Of a stretch of 32,352 bases of DNA, positions 1-7,920 are shown piece by piece (the stretch's first letter is position 1; the number at the start of each line of letters is the position of its first letter). A program made the translations under genes and the position numbers. The notes under the pieces were generated by a model that saw only the letters and a list, made by a program, of their open reading frames with translations, did not search any database and was not told where the DNA came from. Source of the DNA: Desulfuromonadales bacterium (GTDB lineage Bacteria > Desulfobacterota > Desulfuromonadia > Desulfuromonadales > BM103); the NCBI GenBank assembly GCA_030145195.1, contig JAQYVY010000002.1:121285-153636 (forward strand). The letters are read 5' to 3'.

Positions 1-668
1 TAGGCTTGTAAGCCATCGTCGCCACCATCGAGAGCCAGACGCGGTTCATAATCACGCACCTCGGGCATCAGCTCTGCCCAATCCCGGGAGGGGATATAGG
101 GTGGATTGCTGACCACCATTTCGAATGGCCCCGGAGGCAAAGTTGCCAGGTCCCCGGCAAGACAGGTGACGCGTTCTGCGACTCCGTTACGCTGCGCATT
201 GCTGCGGGCAACCTCAAGGGCCGACTCACTGCAATCGAGAGCCGTCACACAAACTTCCGGTTTTTCGTGAGCCAGCGCGATGGCAATTGCGCCACTGCCG
301 GTACCGACATCAAGGATTCGAGACGAGCCTTCGATCCGGGCCAGAGCTTCTTCAACCAGGACCTCGGTGTCCGCTCGCGGCACCAGCACCGCCGGACTGA
401 CAGTGAACGGCAGCGACCAGAATTCGGTCTCACCCAGAATGTACTGAACTGGTTCCCGCAGAGCACGACGCCGGACCCGCGCGTGAAAAGCCGCCAACTC
501 AGCCGTATCGAGCGGTCGTTCAAAGTTGACATAAAGACCAACCCGATCCAGATCAAGCGTCGCCGCCAGGAGCAATTCAGCCTCCAGTCGTGCCGAGGCA
601 ATCTCCCTTTCGGTAAAATAATTTGTCGTCCATTTCAGAATTTTGAGGACCGTCCAGCGCTCAGTCAC
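1..668 (-). CDS. prmC: Peptide chain release factor N5-glutamine methyltransferase, 3' end cut by window edge
   Basis: SAM-dependent methylase that methylates the glutamine of the GGQ motif in release factors RF1 and RF2. The minus-strand frame is open from a GTG at 668 to the left edge, giving about 222 residues. It shows the methyltransferase motif I region LDVGTGSGAIAIALA, then the diagnostic NPPYIPS catalytic motif (minus strand around 95-110), then a conserved EPRLAL segment. The GTG start lies one base after the prfA stop, so the two genes are probably translationally coupled, and RF1 is the substrate of this enzyme. The C-terminus lies outside the window. Identity is firm; the GTG start is inferred from the spacing and from a GGACAGGA stretch upstream. 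Confidence 0.93.
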   Translation of the reverse strand, partial: MTERWTVLKILKWTTNYFTEREIASARLEAELLLAATLDLDRVGLYVNFERPLDTAELAAFHARVRRRALREPVQYILGETEFWSLPFTVSPAVLVPRADTEVLVEEALARIEGSSRILDVGTGSGAIAIALAHEKPEVCVTALDCSESALEVARSNAQRNGVAERVTCLAGDLATLPPGPFEMVVSNPPYIPSRDWAELMPEVRDYEPRLALDGGDDGLQA

Positions 669-669
669 T

Positions 670-1737
670 CTAGCTATCCTGTCCTGCCATCTGTTCGGCC
701 TGATAATACGTGGTCAAGGTATCGATGACCTCGTCCAGATCACCCTGCATAATGGCATCAAGCTTATAAAGCGTCAGACCGACACGGTGATCAGTGCAAC
801 GGCCCTGGGGGAAGTTATAGGTGCGGATGCGTTCTGAACGATCGCCACTTCCTACCTGGCTCTTGCGATCAGCCGCCGTCTTGGCGTGTTGTTCTGCCTG
901 CATGGCATCAAGGATTCGCGATTGTAGAACCTTCATCGCCCTGGCCTTGTTCTTGTGCTGCGATTTTTCATCCTGGCAGGAGACCACAACGCCAGTCGGA
1001 ATGTGAGTTATACGAACAGCGGACTCGGTTTTGTTGACATGCTGACCACCGGCTCCAGACGCCCGGTAGAGGTCAATACGCAAGTCTGACGGGTCAATAT
1101 TGACTTCAACATCATCGGCTTCAGGCAGCACGGCCACGGTACAGGCCGAAGTATGAATACGACCCTGGGTCTCGGTTTCCGGCACCCGCTGCACCCGGTG
1201 GGTGCCGCTTTCATATTTGAACCGGGAAAACACACCTTTACCACTGATCAAGGCAATCACTTCTTTATAGCCGCCAATCCCGGCCTCGGCAGTATTGAGC
1301 AGCTCCACCTTCCACCTCTGGCGGTCGGCATAACGACAGTACATGCGAAAGAGATCCGCTGCAAAGAGCGCCGCTTCATCGCCACCGGTTCCAGCGCGCA
1401 CTTCGATAATGACATTGCGCAGATCGTTCGGATCCTTGGGCAACAACATCAATTTGAGTTGCGCCTCCAGAGCTTCCCGCTCAGCCTCCAGCTCAGAAAC
1501 CTCGGCGCTTGCCATTTCTCGAACCTCCTGATCGGAGTCTTTCAACAACTCCTGACTTCCGGAGATTTCTTCCCTGATCTGGCAACACCGCTCATAACCA
1601 TTAACGACATCGATCAGTTCAGCATGCTCCTTGGTCAGGGCACGGTAACGAACTTGATCATTGACCACCGTAGGATCGGAAAGCAGGCCTTCAACTTCGC
1701 GAAACCGGTCAGCGACTTGTTCAAGTTTATTCAGCAT
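670..1737 (-). CDS. prfA: Peptide chain release factor 1
   Basis: Class I release factor that reads UAA and UAG and triggers peptidyl-tRNA hydrolysis on the ribosome. The 355-aa product has the usual RF1 length. It begins [12 protein letters not shown] and has the N-terminal coiled region, the [11 protein letters not shown] segment and the catalytic GGQ at residues 230-232 in the context [15 protein letters not shown]. The stop is one base from the prmC GTG, consistent with a prfA-prmC unit whose second product modifies the first. thyX lies 67 bp upstream on the same strand with no hairpin terminator between them. Confidence 0.97.
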   Translation of the reverse strand: MLNKLEQVADRFREVEGLLSDPTVVNDQVRYRALTKEHAELIDVVNGYERCCQIREEISGSQELLKDSDQEVREMASAEVSELEAEREALEAQLKLMLLPKDPNDLRNVIIEVRAGTGGDEAALFAADLFRMYCRYADRQRWKVELLNTAEAGIGGYKEVIALISGKGVFSRFKYESGTHRVQRVPETETQGRIHTSACTVAVLPEADDVEVNIDPSDLRIDLYRASGAGGQHVNKTESAVRITHIPTGVVVSCQDEKSQHKNKARAMKVLQSRILDAMQAEQHAKTAADRKSQVGSGDRSERIRTYNFPQGRCTDHRVGLTLYKLDAIMQGDLDEVIDTLTTYYQAEQMAGQDS

Positions 1738-1804
1738 GGGAATTTATCATAATTCTCGATGTCAAACCTGCCATTAATTTAGCCATAGCAAGTTCAGGGT
1801 TGAA

Positions 1805-2491
1805 TTACAGCTGCCAATACTCTTCGCGAACGGCTTTGATCTCACCGCAGGTCATGGCACCTTCGGGACAGGGCCTTTTAAGACAGCCGGGACCCGCCTC
1901 AGCAAAGAGCAAAGAAGAAGCCCGACGGGCCAGTTGCAACATTTCTTTGGCCAAAGCCTGAATTTCCCACTGCGCCCGACGGCAACAACGCAACGCGAAA
2001 AAATGATGTAACTCGCGAGCGTTCATGGTCATCACCAGCTTAGTCGAAGCCGCGTTGGGTAAAACGAAGCGAGCATCTTCAGCGGGAACACCTGCGGCCA
2101 TCAGGTCACGATAGAGTTCGTGGGTCTCTTGCATGTGCGTCTCAACACGCGCCAGCAACACCTGATGCTCGCGAATACTCTCCGGGACTATCGCCGCGAA
2201 CTGTTGTTCATGAGAGACGTAACGTTGGCTCTGTTGCGAAAACGAGGCGATACGATGACGCACCAGTTGATGGGAACAGGCGCGACTGATGCCTTCTATG
2301 CCGAAGGTGAAAGACGCGTGCTCAAGGACCGAAAAATGTCCGAGCGTGAGAATTTTCTCCAACAGCTTGGCAGCCTGTTCCGGCTTCTGTCCGAGCAATT
2401 GCTCAATGGAGGAATCGGAATAGCAGAGCCGTGCAGCGGCAGCGACAACCTGTTCGGGATTGGGAGTATGTGTCAGAAGTTGGACGAGCAT
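1805..2491 (-). CDS. thyX: Flavin-dependent thymidylate synthase
   Basis: FAD- and NADPH-dependent synthesis of dTMP from dUMP with methylene-tetrahydrofolate, the alternative to ThyA. The ThyX signature RHRxxSxxxxSxR is present as RHRIASFSQQSQR at about residues 78-90. The C-terminus carries a Cys cluster (GPGC, PCPEG, TCG) seen in many bacterial ThyX proteins. I place the start at the ATG at 2491 (MLVQLLTHTPNPE, 228 aa) because family members usually begin at this point and GAAGG lies just upstream. A TTG at 2506 would add five residues (METKA) and cannot be excluded. It lies between rpmE and prfA, separated from rpmE by an intrinsic terminator. Confidence 0.95.
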   Translation of the reverse strand: MLVQLLTHTPNPEQVVAAAARLCYSDSSIEQLLGQKPEQAAKLLEKILTLGHFSVLEHASFTFGIEGISRACSHQLVRHRIASFSQQSQRYVSHEQQFAAIVPESIREHQVLLARVETHMQETHELYRDLMAAGVPAEDARFVLPNAASTKLVMTMNARELHHFFALRCCRRAQWEIQALAKEMLQLARRASSLLFAEAGPGCLKRPCPEGAMTCGEIKAVREEYWQL

Positions 2492-2586
2492 GGCCTTCGT
2501 TTCCAAGTTGGACCGCGCCGTCCGGAGAACCGGGCCGTGTCCCGGAACGGGACGCGGGAGATGATGTTGTCAAAAAGCCCGACATC

Positions 2587-2616
2587 AAAAAAGGGACGGC
2601 CCCGCAGGGCCGTCCC
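2587..2616 (-). terminator. Intrinsic terminator after rpmE
   Basis: A perfect 10-bp stem (GGGACGGCCC / GGGCCGTCCC) with a 4-nt loop is followed on the minus strand by six T's (forward 2587-2592). It lies eight bases past the rpmE stop and before thyX. Some read-through into thyX is possible, because no obvious separate thyX promoter was found. Confidence 0.9.
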
Positions 2617-2623
2617 CAGAACC

Positions 2624-2830
2624 CTACTCTTTCGTTGCGTATTTCTTGCGGAAACGCTCGATCCGACCAGCGGTATCGATCAGCTTCTGCTTACCGGTAT
2701 AGAAGGGGTGGCATTGAGAACAAATTTCCGTAGTCAGGTCGCCTTCTTTGGTCGACTTGGTCTCAAAAGTGGCACCGCAGTGGCACTTCACAGTGGATGC
2801 ATCGTACTTAGGGTGAATACCTTCTTTCAT
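2624..2830 (-). CDS. rpmE: 50S ribosomal protein L31, zinc-binding type
   Basis: Small protein of the large ribosomal subunit, 68 aa, starting MKEGIHPKY. The zinc-binding form is shown by CHC at residues 16-18 and CSQC at 37-40, followed by HPFYTGKQK, a very conserved L31 segment. Cys-containing (C+) L31 proteins hold Zn and in many bacteria are replaced by a Cys-less paralogue when zinc is scarce; no such paralogue is in this window. It lies downstream of rho on the same strand, an arrangement common in several phyla, and ends at a strong terminator. Confidence 0.97.
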   Translation of the reverse strand: MKEGIHPKYDASTVKCHCGATFETKSTKEGDLTTEICSQCHPFYTGKQKLIDTAGRIERFRKKYATKE

Positions 2831-2961
2831 TGTTCAACTCCTGTTGACCTGGCTTTGTACAGGCCGCGGATTCAGTGGGTTTAAATCTCAAAAGAGTGAC
2901 TAAATAACACTATTTAAAAGCAATTGCAACCTTTTCCGTTGGGCCTTCACGGAGAAAAGCC

Positions 2962-4209
2962 TTAACGATTCATGCTGTCGAGGAATTCCTGATTGGTCTT
3001 CGCATCACCGAGTTTATCGAGCAGAAACTCCATGCTGTCAACCACGTTCATTGACGAGAGGACCTTACGCAACAGCCAGATCCGCTGCAGACTCTTTTCG
3101 TCGATGAGTAACTCTTCACGACGAGTGCCAGATTTATTGATGTCGATAGCCGGGAAAGTCCGTTTGTCGACCAGACGACGATCAAGATGCAGCTCCATAT
3201 TGCCGGTGCCCTTGAACTCCTCGAAAATGACTTCGTCCATCTTACTGCCGGTATCGACCAATGCCGTGGCTATGATCGTCAGGCTGCCACCCTCTTCGAT
3301 ATTACGGGCAGCACCAAAGAACCTTTTCGGCTTATGCAGAGCGTTAGAATCGACCCCGCCAGAGAGAATCTTGCCGGAAGGCGGCACCACGGTATTGTAA
3401 GCACGAGCCAGACGGGTAATAGAGTCGAGCAGGATAACGACATCACGCTTGTGCTCCACCAGTCGTCGGGCCTTCTCGATAACCATCTCGGCGACCTGGA
3501 CGTGGCGTGTGGCCGGTTCATCAAAGGTTGAAGAGATAACCTCGCCGTTAACCGTTCGCTGCATATCAGTCACTTCTTCAGGACGTTCGTCGATAAGCAA
3601 TACAATCAGGTAGACTTCTGGATGATTCGCGGTTATCGAATTGGCAATATTCTGCAACAGAACCGTCTTGCCGGTTCTCGGCGGAGCAACAATCAGGGCA
3701 CGCTGGCCTTTGCCAACGGGTGCTGCCAGATCGATGACCCGAGCCGACAGATTGTCCGGTGCGCTTTCCAGAATCAGCCGCTCATCAGGATAAAGAGGAG
3801 TCAGATTGTCAAAGAGGATCTTCTCCTTGGCGACGGCCGGATTTTCAAAATTGACCTCGGCAACCTTAAGCAGGGCAAAATAGCGCTCGCCTTCTTTCGG
3901 CGGTCGGATCTGACCGGCAACCGTGTCACCAGTGCGTAGGCTGAAACGCCGGATTTGGGAAGGAGAAACATAGATGTCATCTGGACCAGGCAGATAATTG
4001 GCGTCAGGAGCACGCAGGAAACCAAAACCATCAGGAAGAATTTCCAGAACTCCTTCGCCAAAGATCGCTCCGTTCTTGGCAGAGGTGGTATTAAGAATGG
4101 CGAAGATCAAGTCCTGCTTACGCATTCCTCCGGCACCTTCGACACCAAGTTCCTTGGCAATAGCCGCAAGGTCAGTAATCTTCTTTTCTTTCAGTTCCTT
4201 CAGATTCAT
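2962..4209 (-). CDS. rho: Transcription termination factor Rho
   Basis: Hexameric RNA-dependent ATPase that ends transcription at Rho-dependent sites. The 415-aa length is typical. Order of parts: N-terminal Rho helical domain ([20 protein letters not shown]), cold-shock-like RNA-binding domain ([16 protein letters not shown], residues 51-66), then the RecA-type ATPase with Walker A APPRTGKT at 175-182, Walker [17 protein letters not shown] and the Q- and R-loop region. The ATG is preceded by AAGGAG at good spacing. A leader of nearly 300 nt may precede it (see the promoter at 4507-4535). No strong intrinsic terminator follows, so rpmE is probably co-transcribed. Confidence 0.98.
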   Translation of the reverse strand: MNLKELKEKKITDLAAIAKELGVEGAGGMRKQDLIFAILNTTSAKNGAIFGEGVLEILPDGFGFLRAPDANYLPGPDDIYVSPSQIRRFSLRTGDTVAGQIRPPKEGERYFALLKVAEVNFENPAVAKEKILFDNLTPLYPDERLILESAPDNLSARVIDLAAPVGKGQRALIVAPPRTGKTVLLQNIANSITANHPEVYLIVLLIDERPEEVTDMQRTVNGEVISSTFDEPATRHVQVAEMVIEKARRLVEHKRDVVILLDSITRLARAYNTVVPPSGKILSGGVDSNALHKPKRFFGAARNIEEGGSLTIIATALVDTGSKMDEVIFEEFKGTGNMELHLDRRLVDKRTFPAIDINKSGTRREELLIDEKSLQRIWLLRKVLSSMNVVDSMEFLLDKLGDAKTNQEFLDSMNR

Positions 4210-4506
4210 CTGCGCTCCTTAAGAATCGGCGTGTTCAACCGTCACGCATGCAACAACAGCAAAGTGCCGCGGCAATGGACGCACACCGTATTCTTTTTAA
4301 AATTGTTTTCTTTTCGAGTTTTTCGTGATCCGAATGATTTCGTAGTTGTGGAAGGTTTCGTTCGCACGGCAATCCGGCCCTGCATTATTTTACCAAGATA
4401 TGTATAAAGATTTCAGGTCTATATGCGTTATGGTTGGAGCAATTTGATAGGAATATTGTTTGTCCTGGGTGACTCAAGGCAGGCACTACGCTCGCTTACT
4501 GAAACC

Positions 4507-4535
4507 TATTTACCGGCTTTTCAACCTCCTGTCAA
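4507..4535 (-). promoter_or_regulatory. Candidate rho promoter with long leader
   Basis: On the minus strand TTGACA (forward 4530-4535) is followed after 17 nt by TAAATA (forward 4507-4512). The -35 is perfect and the -10 is weak. If used, transcription would start near 4500 and the rho mRNA would carry a leader of about 290 nt (4210-4500). That 4210-4571 gap has no gene that I can support. Part of the leader is C-rich and G-poor on the minus strand (near 4325-4355), as expected of a Rho-binding site, but this is only suggestive. Confidence 0.35.
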
Positions 4536-4571
4536 TGGGCTTATGCAATTTTTTCTCGATTATCCAGGGGA

Positions 4572-5480
4572 TTAAACGACAACCAGAGCCTGGGGCCGGC
4601 TTGAGATTTTCTTCAGATTGAAGTGCGAAACGGCCCAGCACAATTGTTCATGAGGAGGTGCGCCGACCATCTCAACAGGCAATTCCTGTCCAAGAAAAAC
4701 CAGAGCTTCACTGATCAGGCCAGCAGCATTCCCAGCATAATCAATCCCGGCAGCGCCTTGTTGCTTACTAAATTTATTACCCATCTCGTCGACCACCAAC
4801 GGCAGATGGGTATACTTCGGTACGGCGGTCCCAAGACTTGCGTGCAAAAAAATCTGCCGAGGCGTTGATGACAACAGGTCAGCACCTCGAACAACCTGAT
4901 TGATCCCACTCTCCGCATCATCTACGACCACAGCCAGCTGGTAGGCAAACAGGCCATCGGCCCGTCGCAGCACAAAATCACCGACAACCCGAGACAGAAG
5001 TTGGTCCAAATGGCCGAACACGCCATCGGTAAAACAAACCTGTTCTTCTGGCACCCGTATACGCAGAGACCGCGGTTTGCGCCCTGCGGGCAACCCGGCA
5101 CGGCAGGTGCCCGGATACACCAGACCTTCTTCATTGGATGAACGGGCCTGCGCATGAATTTCTCGTCGGGTACAGGCGCAATCGAAGACCAGCCCACGCC
5201 TCTGTAGAGAAGACATCGCCGCCGCGTAGGCATCGATTCTTTGACTCTGCCAGACAATCTCATCATCCCAGTAGAGCCCAAGGCACTCAAGCGCGGCAAG
5301 AATCTCATCGGCAGCGCCTGGCACCACCCGGGGAGGATCCAGATCCTCCATGCGCAGCAGCCATTTCCCGCCAGCCTGACGAGCCAGACAGTAACTGCCG
5401 ACCGCAGCAACCAACGAACCAAAATGCAGGGGTCCGGTGGGGCTCGGGGCAAAACGTCCAACAACCTGTGGAGTAACCAC
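4572..5480 (-). CDS. gluQ: Glutamyl-Q tRNA(Asp) synthetase
   Basis: Truncated glutamyl-tRNA synthetase paralogue that attaches glutamate to queuosine at the wobble base of tRNA(Asp). The 302-aa size fits GluQRS rather than GltX (about 470 aa), because the anticodon-binding domain is absent. Seen motifs: GRFAPSPTGPLHFGSL with the HIGH-like HFGS, the zinc motif CAC...YPGTC that marks GluQRS, and NKFSKQ in place of KMSKS. The start is the GTG at 5480; no ATG gives a complete class I N-terminus. It lies upstream of rho on the same strand, separated by about 360 bp. Confidence 0.9.
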   Translation of the reverse strand: MVTPQVVGRFAPSPTGPLHFGSLVAAVGSYCLARQAGGKWLLRMEDLDPPRVVPGAADEILAALECLGLYWDDEIVWQSQRIDAYAAAMSSLQRRGLVFDCACTRREIHAQARSSNEEGLVYPGTCRAGLPAGRKPRSLRIRVPEEQVCFTDGVFGHLDQLLSRVVGDFVLRRADGLFAYQLAVVVDDAESGINQVVRGADLLSSTPRQIFLHASLGTAVPKYTHLPLVVDEMGNKFSKQQGAAGIDYAGNAAGLISEALVFLGQELPVEMVGAPPHEQLCWAVSHFNLKKISSRPQALVVV

Positions 5481-5799
5481 CGTCTCTGCCTTATCTTAAA
5501 AGAATAAAGGGCTTCCGCCACAATATTAGTAACCGATCATCTCGAGTGGAGCCTATCGGAGCGATACTGCCGTCATTAAGGCAACTCTGTCAAGTGAGGC
5601 GAAGACGCTATATATAGGCAAAAGGCATAAACATATCAAAGCAGGTGCCCAAGAAAAGCAATAGCCGTCAAAGTCAGGAAGAGTCTGCTTTCCCTTCAGC
5701 CCTCGGCGTCTCCACGTTAATCGCCCTGTTTGCTCAAAGGCTCATAGTCTTCATCGAAGCTAAAAGTTCGTTATTAGCCGCAGATAATCCTTTAATTTA
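5481..5799. other. Intergenic gap between divergent gluQ and Rrf2 genes
   Basis: No convincing gene, RNA or terminator was seen here. Short frames lack ribosome binding sites. The gluQ promoter should lie within roughly 5500-5600 but I found no clear -35/-10 pair. Confidence 0.5.
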
Positions 5800-5843
5800 T
5801 TGACATCATTCGACAAGACAATTATTTTATTACTTATATTGTC
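5800..5843 (+). promoter_or_regulatory. Promoter and possible operator of the Rrf2 gene
   Basis: TTGACA at 5800-5805 and TATTTT at 5823-5828 are separated by 17 nt. An inverted repeat GACAAT (5817-5822) / ATTGTC (5838-5843) with a 15-nt centre spans the -10 and start region. That position would suit autorepression by the Rrf2 protein, as IscR and NsrR do elsewhere. The operator role is inferred only from symmetry and location. Confidence 0.6.
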
Positions 5844-5867
5844 AACAATCACTCGGAGGGATTTACT

Positions 5868-6311
5868 TTGATCATTACCCGCGCCACAGAATACGCCATT
5901 CGTGCCGTACTTTATATGTCGCGCCAGCCTGCTGGTGAGATTGTTTACAAGCGCGATATCTGCAAAGAACAAGAGATTACTCCGGCATTCCTCACCAAGA
6001 TACTCCAACCTTTGATCAAAAACGGCATCGTCGGTTCCCAGCGCGGTGTTGGCGGCGGATTTTACTTAGCCAAAAGCCCGACCGAAATCACCTTGCTCGA
6101 CGTCATCAAAGCACAGGAAGGGCCGGTCTACCTCAACCAGTGCCTGATCGAAGAAGGGACATGCAAACGGGAGTTCACCTGCCCACTCCACGGTGCCTGG
6201 GTGCAAATCCGGGAGGAGTTCATGACTCTCCTATCCCGCTACGATTTTGCTGGTCTGGCCGCGAATAAAAACGATCAACTCCCCGTCTCGTCACAAGCTT
6301 TCGCCAAGTAA
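5868..6311 (+). CDS. Rrf2-family transcriptional regulator, Fe-S type
   Basis: DNA-binding regulator of the IscR/NsrR/RsrR group. The 147-aa protein starts MIITRATEYAIRAVLYMS and has the winged-helix segment with the family-typical GSQRGVGGGFYLA wing (residues 56-68). Three cysteines, C92, C99 and C105 (C-x6-C-x5-C), sit where IscR-type proteins ligate a 2Fe-2S or 4Fe-4S cluster. The start is a TTG at 5868 with CGGAGGG seven bases before it; no ATG or GTG alternative fits. It probably senses redox state, NO or iron-sulfur status. The cytochrome and barrel genes follow on the same strand about 570 bp later, making them candidate targets. Confidence 0.92.
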   Translation: MIITRATEYAIRAVLYMSRQPAGEIVYKRDICKEQEITPAFLTKILQPLIKNGIVGSQRGVGGGFYLAKSPTEITLLDVIKAQEGPVYLNQCLIEEGTCKREFTCPLHGAWVQIREEFMTLLSRYDFAGLAANKNDQLPVSSQAFAK

Positions 6312-6320
6312 ATTCCAGCT

Positions 6321-6360
6321 AAAAAAAACCCTGGAGACTAGGAGGGTAAGTCTGCCAGGG
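6321..6360 (-). terminator. Intrinsic terminator of the predicted small RNA
   Basis: Minus-strand stem CCCTGG+AGACT paired with AGTCT+CCAGGG, 11 bp with one bulged base, and a 9-nt C-rich loop, followed by eight T's (forward 6321-6328 are A). On the plus strand no T-run follows, so it does not terminate the Rrf2 transcript in the usual way. Confidence 0.8.
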
Positions 6361-6413
6361 TAAATCAGGAAACTGCGTCCAGTTTCCAGAGAGAACCTTT
6401 TTACACTCAACTT
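6321..6413 (-). ncRNA. Predicted small RNA, about 93 nt, opposite strand to flanking genes
   Basis: No protein gene occupies this stretch. On the minus strand there is an extended -10 promoter just upstream (6420-6448). The predicted RNA has about 25 unpaired nucleotides at its 5' end, then a perfect 8-bp hairpin GGAAACTG/CAGTTTCC (forward 6368-6387) with a 4-nt loop, then a terminator hairpin and eight U's. The terminator loop reads UACCCUCCU, complementary to Shine-Dalgarno sequences such as the GGAGGG before the Rrf2 gene and the AGGAGG before the cytochrome gene. That suggests a trans-acting regulator of translation. The promoter-hairpin-terminator layout is seen directly; expression and targets are inferred. 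No known RNA family was recognised. Confidence 0.65.
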
Positions 6414-6419
6414 TCTTGT

Positions 6420-6448
6420 ATTATACCATTCGCGACCACACATGCCAG
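6420..6448 (-). promoter_or_regulatory. Extended -10 promoter for the predicted small RNA
   Basis: Minus strand: CTGGCA (forward 6443-6448), 17 nt, then TATAAT (forward 6420-6425), a perfect -10 preceded by TGG as in extended -10 promoters. The predicted start is near 6412-6414. Confidence 0.7.
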
Positions 6449-6494
6449 ATTGTGCCCGTCTTTTAATCGAAAACGTTGGCCCTATCCCCCGCAG

Positions 6495-6570
6495 TTTGCC
6501 ACGCAAGTTAGCAAAGGCGACAAGCGATTGATTTCTGAGTGGTTTGCTGTGGAGCCGCTAACTCTCCACA
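6495..6570. repeat. Cluster of inverted repeats in the Rrf2-cytochrome gap
   Basis: GTTAGC (6507-6512) pairs with GCTAAC (6557-6562), AGCAAA (6510-6515) with TTTGCT (6543-6548), and TGTGGAG (6548-6554) with CTCCACA (6564-6570). The stems overlap, so they would be alternatives. The stretch lies between the two divergent promoters at 6420-6448 and 6748-6775 and could hold regulator sites or a structured RNA. No known riboswitch class fits; in particular the c-di-GMP (GEMM) core was not found. The remainder of 6571-6747 shows nothing recognisable. Confidence 0.35.
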
Positions 6571-6747
6571 TTCCCAACAATTTAAGCATCTTACAAATAT
6601 ACACGCGATCCATTAAAACAAAAAAACGCCCCACCCCACCGCAACCACGAGGCATCAAACTAACTTAGATTAATTATACTTAGAGAAAGCGGCCGAGCGC
6701 AATTATAAGAAAAATTTAAGAAATTGCCCTGATCTGGCTCAAAAGGC

Positions 6748-6775
6748 TTGATTTCGCCAGAAGATTCCCCATAAT
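6748..6775 (+). promoter_or_regulatory. Candidate promoter of the cytochrome-barrel operon
   Basis: TTGATT (6748-6753) and CATAAT (6770-6775) with a 16-nt spacer. A start near 6782 would give a leader of about 97 nt before the TTG start at 6879. Confidence 0.5.
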
Positions 6776-6878
6776 AGACCCCATTACTGTTCCTATTAAT
6801 TTCTCTCTTAAACTTAAATGACTTTAAAGTGTTTTGTTACTTAGACGTTGTCGTCACACATCTTTAGGAGGTTATGTC

Positions 6879-7865
6879 TTGAGATATCGAATTCCTCTCT
6901 TTCTCGTCCTGGCAAGCATACTTATTGTTGCTTGCACCGATCTTGCCACCTTGCGTTCATCGCAACCGATTGCACCTGTCAGAGATTACGAAACCATCTT
7001 GGTGGGAAATCTGGAGGCCAACTATGTAGGCGACGAAAACTGTCTGGCAAAATGCCACGATCACGACAAAATATACTCGGATTTCAAACGCTCTATCCAC
7101 GGCGACCAGATCTCCGAAGAAACGGGACTACCGCTGGTCAATTGCGAATCCTGTCATGGCCCCGGAAGCATGGCGGTCGAACACCTGACTGATCAAAAAA
7201 AATGTGCCTCTGAAACATTGCTTCAAATCAATGAATTCCCGTCCCAGGCGCAGTCGATGCTCTGCTTGAGATGTCATTCGGCGGCATCGACACCGAACCT
7301 GACCAGCTGGAACTCAAGCGTACACGCCCTGAATGACGTCAGCTGCTTTGACTGTCACAAATTGCACATGGGACCGCAGCAGAAAATCGACCGCCACGAT
7401 CAGGAGGAATTCTGTACCGGTTGTCACACGCAGGTAAAAATTGAATTCGCCCAGTTTTCCCATCATCCGGTTCCAGAGCACAAAATGGCCTGCACCGATT
7501 GTCATGATCCACACCTGTCGACCAACCAGAACAACCTTAAGGGCGTCACCTCCAAAGCCCTCTGCACCCGTTGCCACATGGAATATCAAGGGCCGTTCGT
7601 TTACGAACATGCCGACGTCACTGAAGAGTGTACCAACTGTCATCGCCCCCACGGTTCGCCCAACGACCCATTACTGGAAGTCTCACAGCCTTTCCTCTGC
7701 ATGCAGTGTCATGCCGGGCATCAGGGTTCAAGATCACCACAGGCGACACTGGATAATTCACCCATGAAGCAGGCATTCTACTCCCGCTGTACAGACTGCC
7801 ATTCAGCCATCCACGGAACCGACATCCCCTCCGTTCATGGCCGCGGCACATTCATCTCCCGATAG
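6879..7865 (+). CDS. MtrA/DmsE-like decaheme c-type cytochrome, lipoprotein
   Basis: Periplasm-facing multiheme cytochrome expected to pass electrons through an outer-membrane barrel. Ten CXXCH motifs are visible: CLAKCH (CX3CH-like reading of the first; AKCH contains the heme His), CESCH, CLRCH, CFDCH, CTGCH, CTDCH, CTRCH, CTNCH, CMQCH and CTDCH. The first motif has three residues between its cysteines. About 328 aa matches MtrA (about 333 aa, ten hemes). The N-terminus RYRIPLFLVLASILIVAC is a lipoprotein signal with lipobox IVAC (Cys19). I chose the TTG at 6879 because AGGAGG lies seven bases upstream; the longer open frame from 6834 lacks a ribosome site and puts a non-signal stretch in front. 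The barrel gene follows after 55 bp. Confidence 0.9.
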   Translation: MRYRIPLFLVLASILIVACTDLATLRSSQPIAPVRDYETILVGNLEANYVGDENCLAKCHDHDKIYSDFKRSIHGDQISEETGLPLVNCESCHGPGSMAVEHLTDQKKCASETLLQINEFPSQAQSMLCLRCHSAASTPNLTSWNSSVHALNDVSCFDCHKLHMGPQQKIDRHDQEEFCTGCHTQVKIEFAQFSHHPVPEHKMACTDCHDPHLSTNQNNLKGVTSKALCTRCHMEYQGPFVYEHADVTEECTNCHRPHGSPNDPLLEVSQPFLCMQCHAGHQGSRSPQATLDNSPMKQAFYSRCTDCHSAIHGTDIPSVHGRGTFISR

Positions 7866-7920
7866 AAGAAACCCTTTAGGAGATGTCTATTTTCTGTCAT
7901 TTGGAGTCAAGGAGGTCATT

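Noticed and set aside
2900-2961. Hairpin after rho (CTTTTC.CCGT / ACGG.AAAAG) as an intrinsic terminator
   Set aside because: The stem is interrupted and no proper T-run follows directly.
6312-6878. Cyclic-di-GMP (GEMM) riboswitch before the cytochrome gene, common in this group of bacteria
   Set aside because: The conserved GEMM core segments were not found on either strand; the inverted repeats there do not fit the fold.
7837-7920. 28-residue N-terminal extension of the barrel protein
   Set aside because: It overlaps the cytochrome gene and would bury the signal peptide; the TTG at 7921 has a strong ribosome site.
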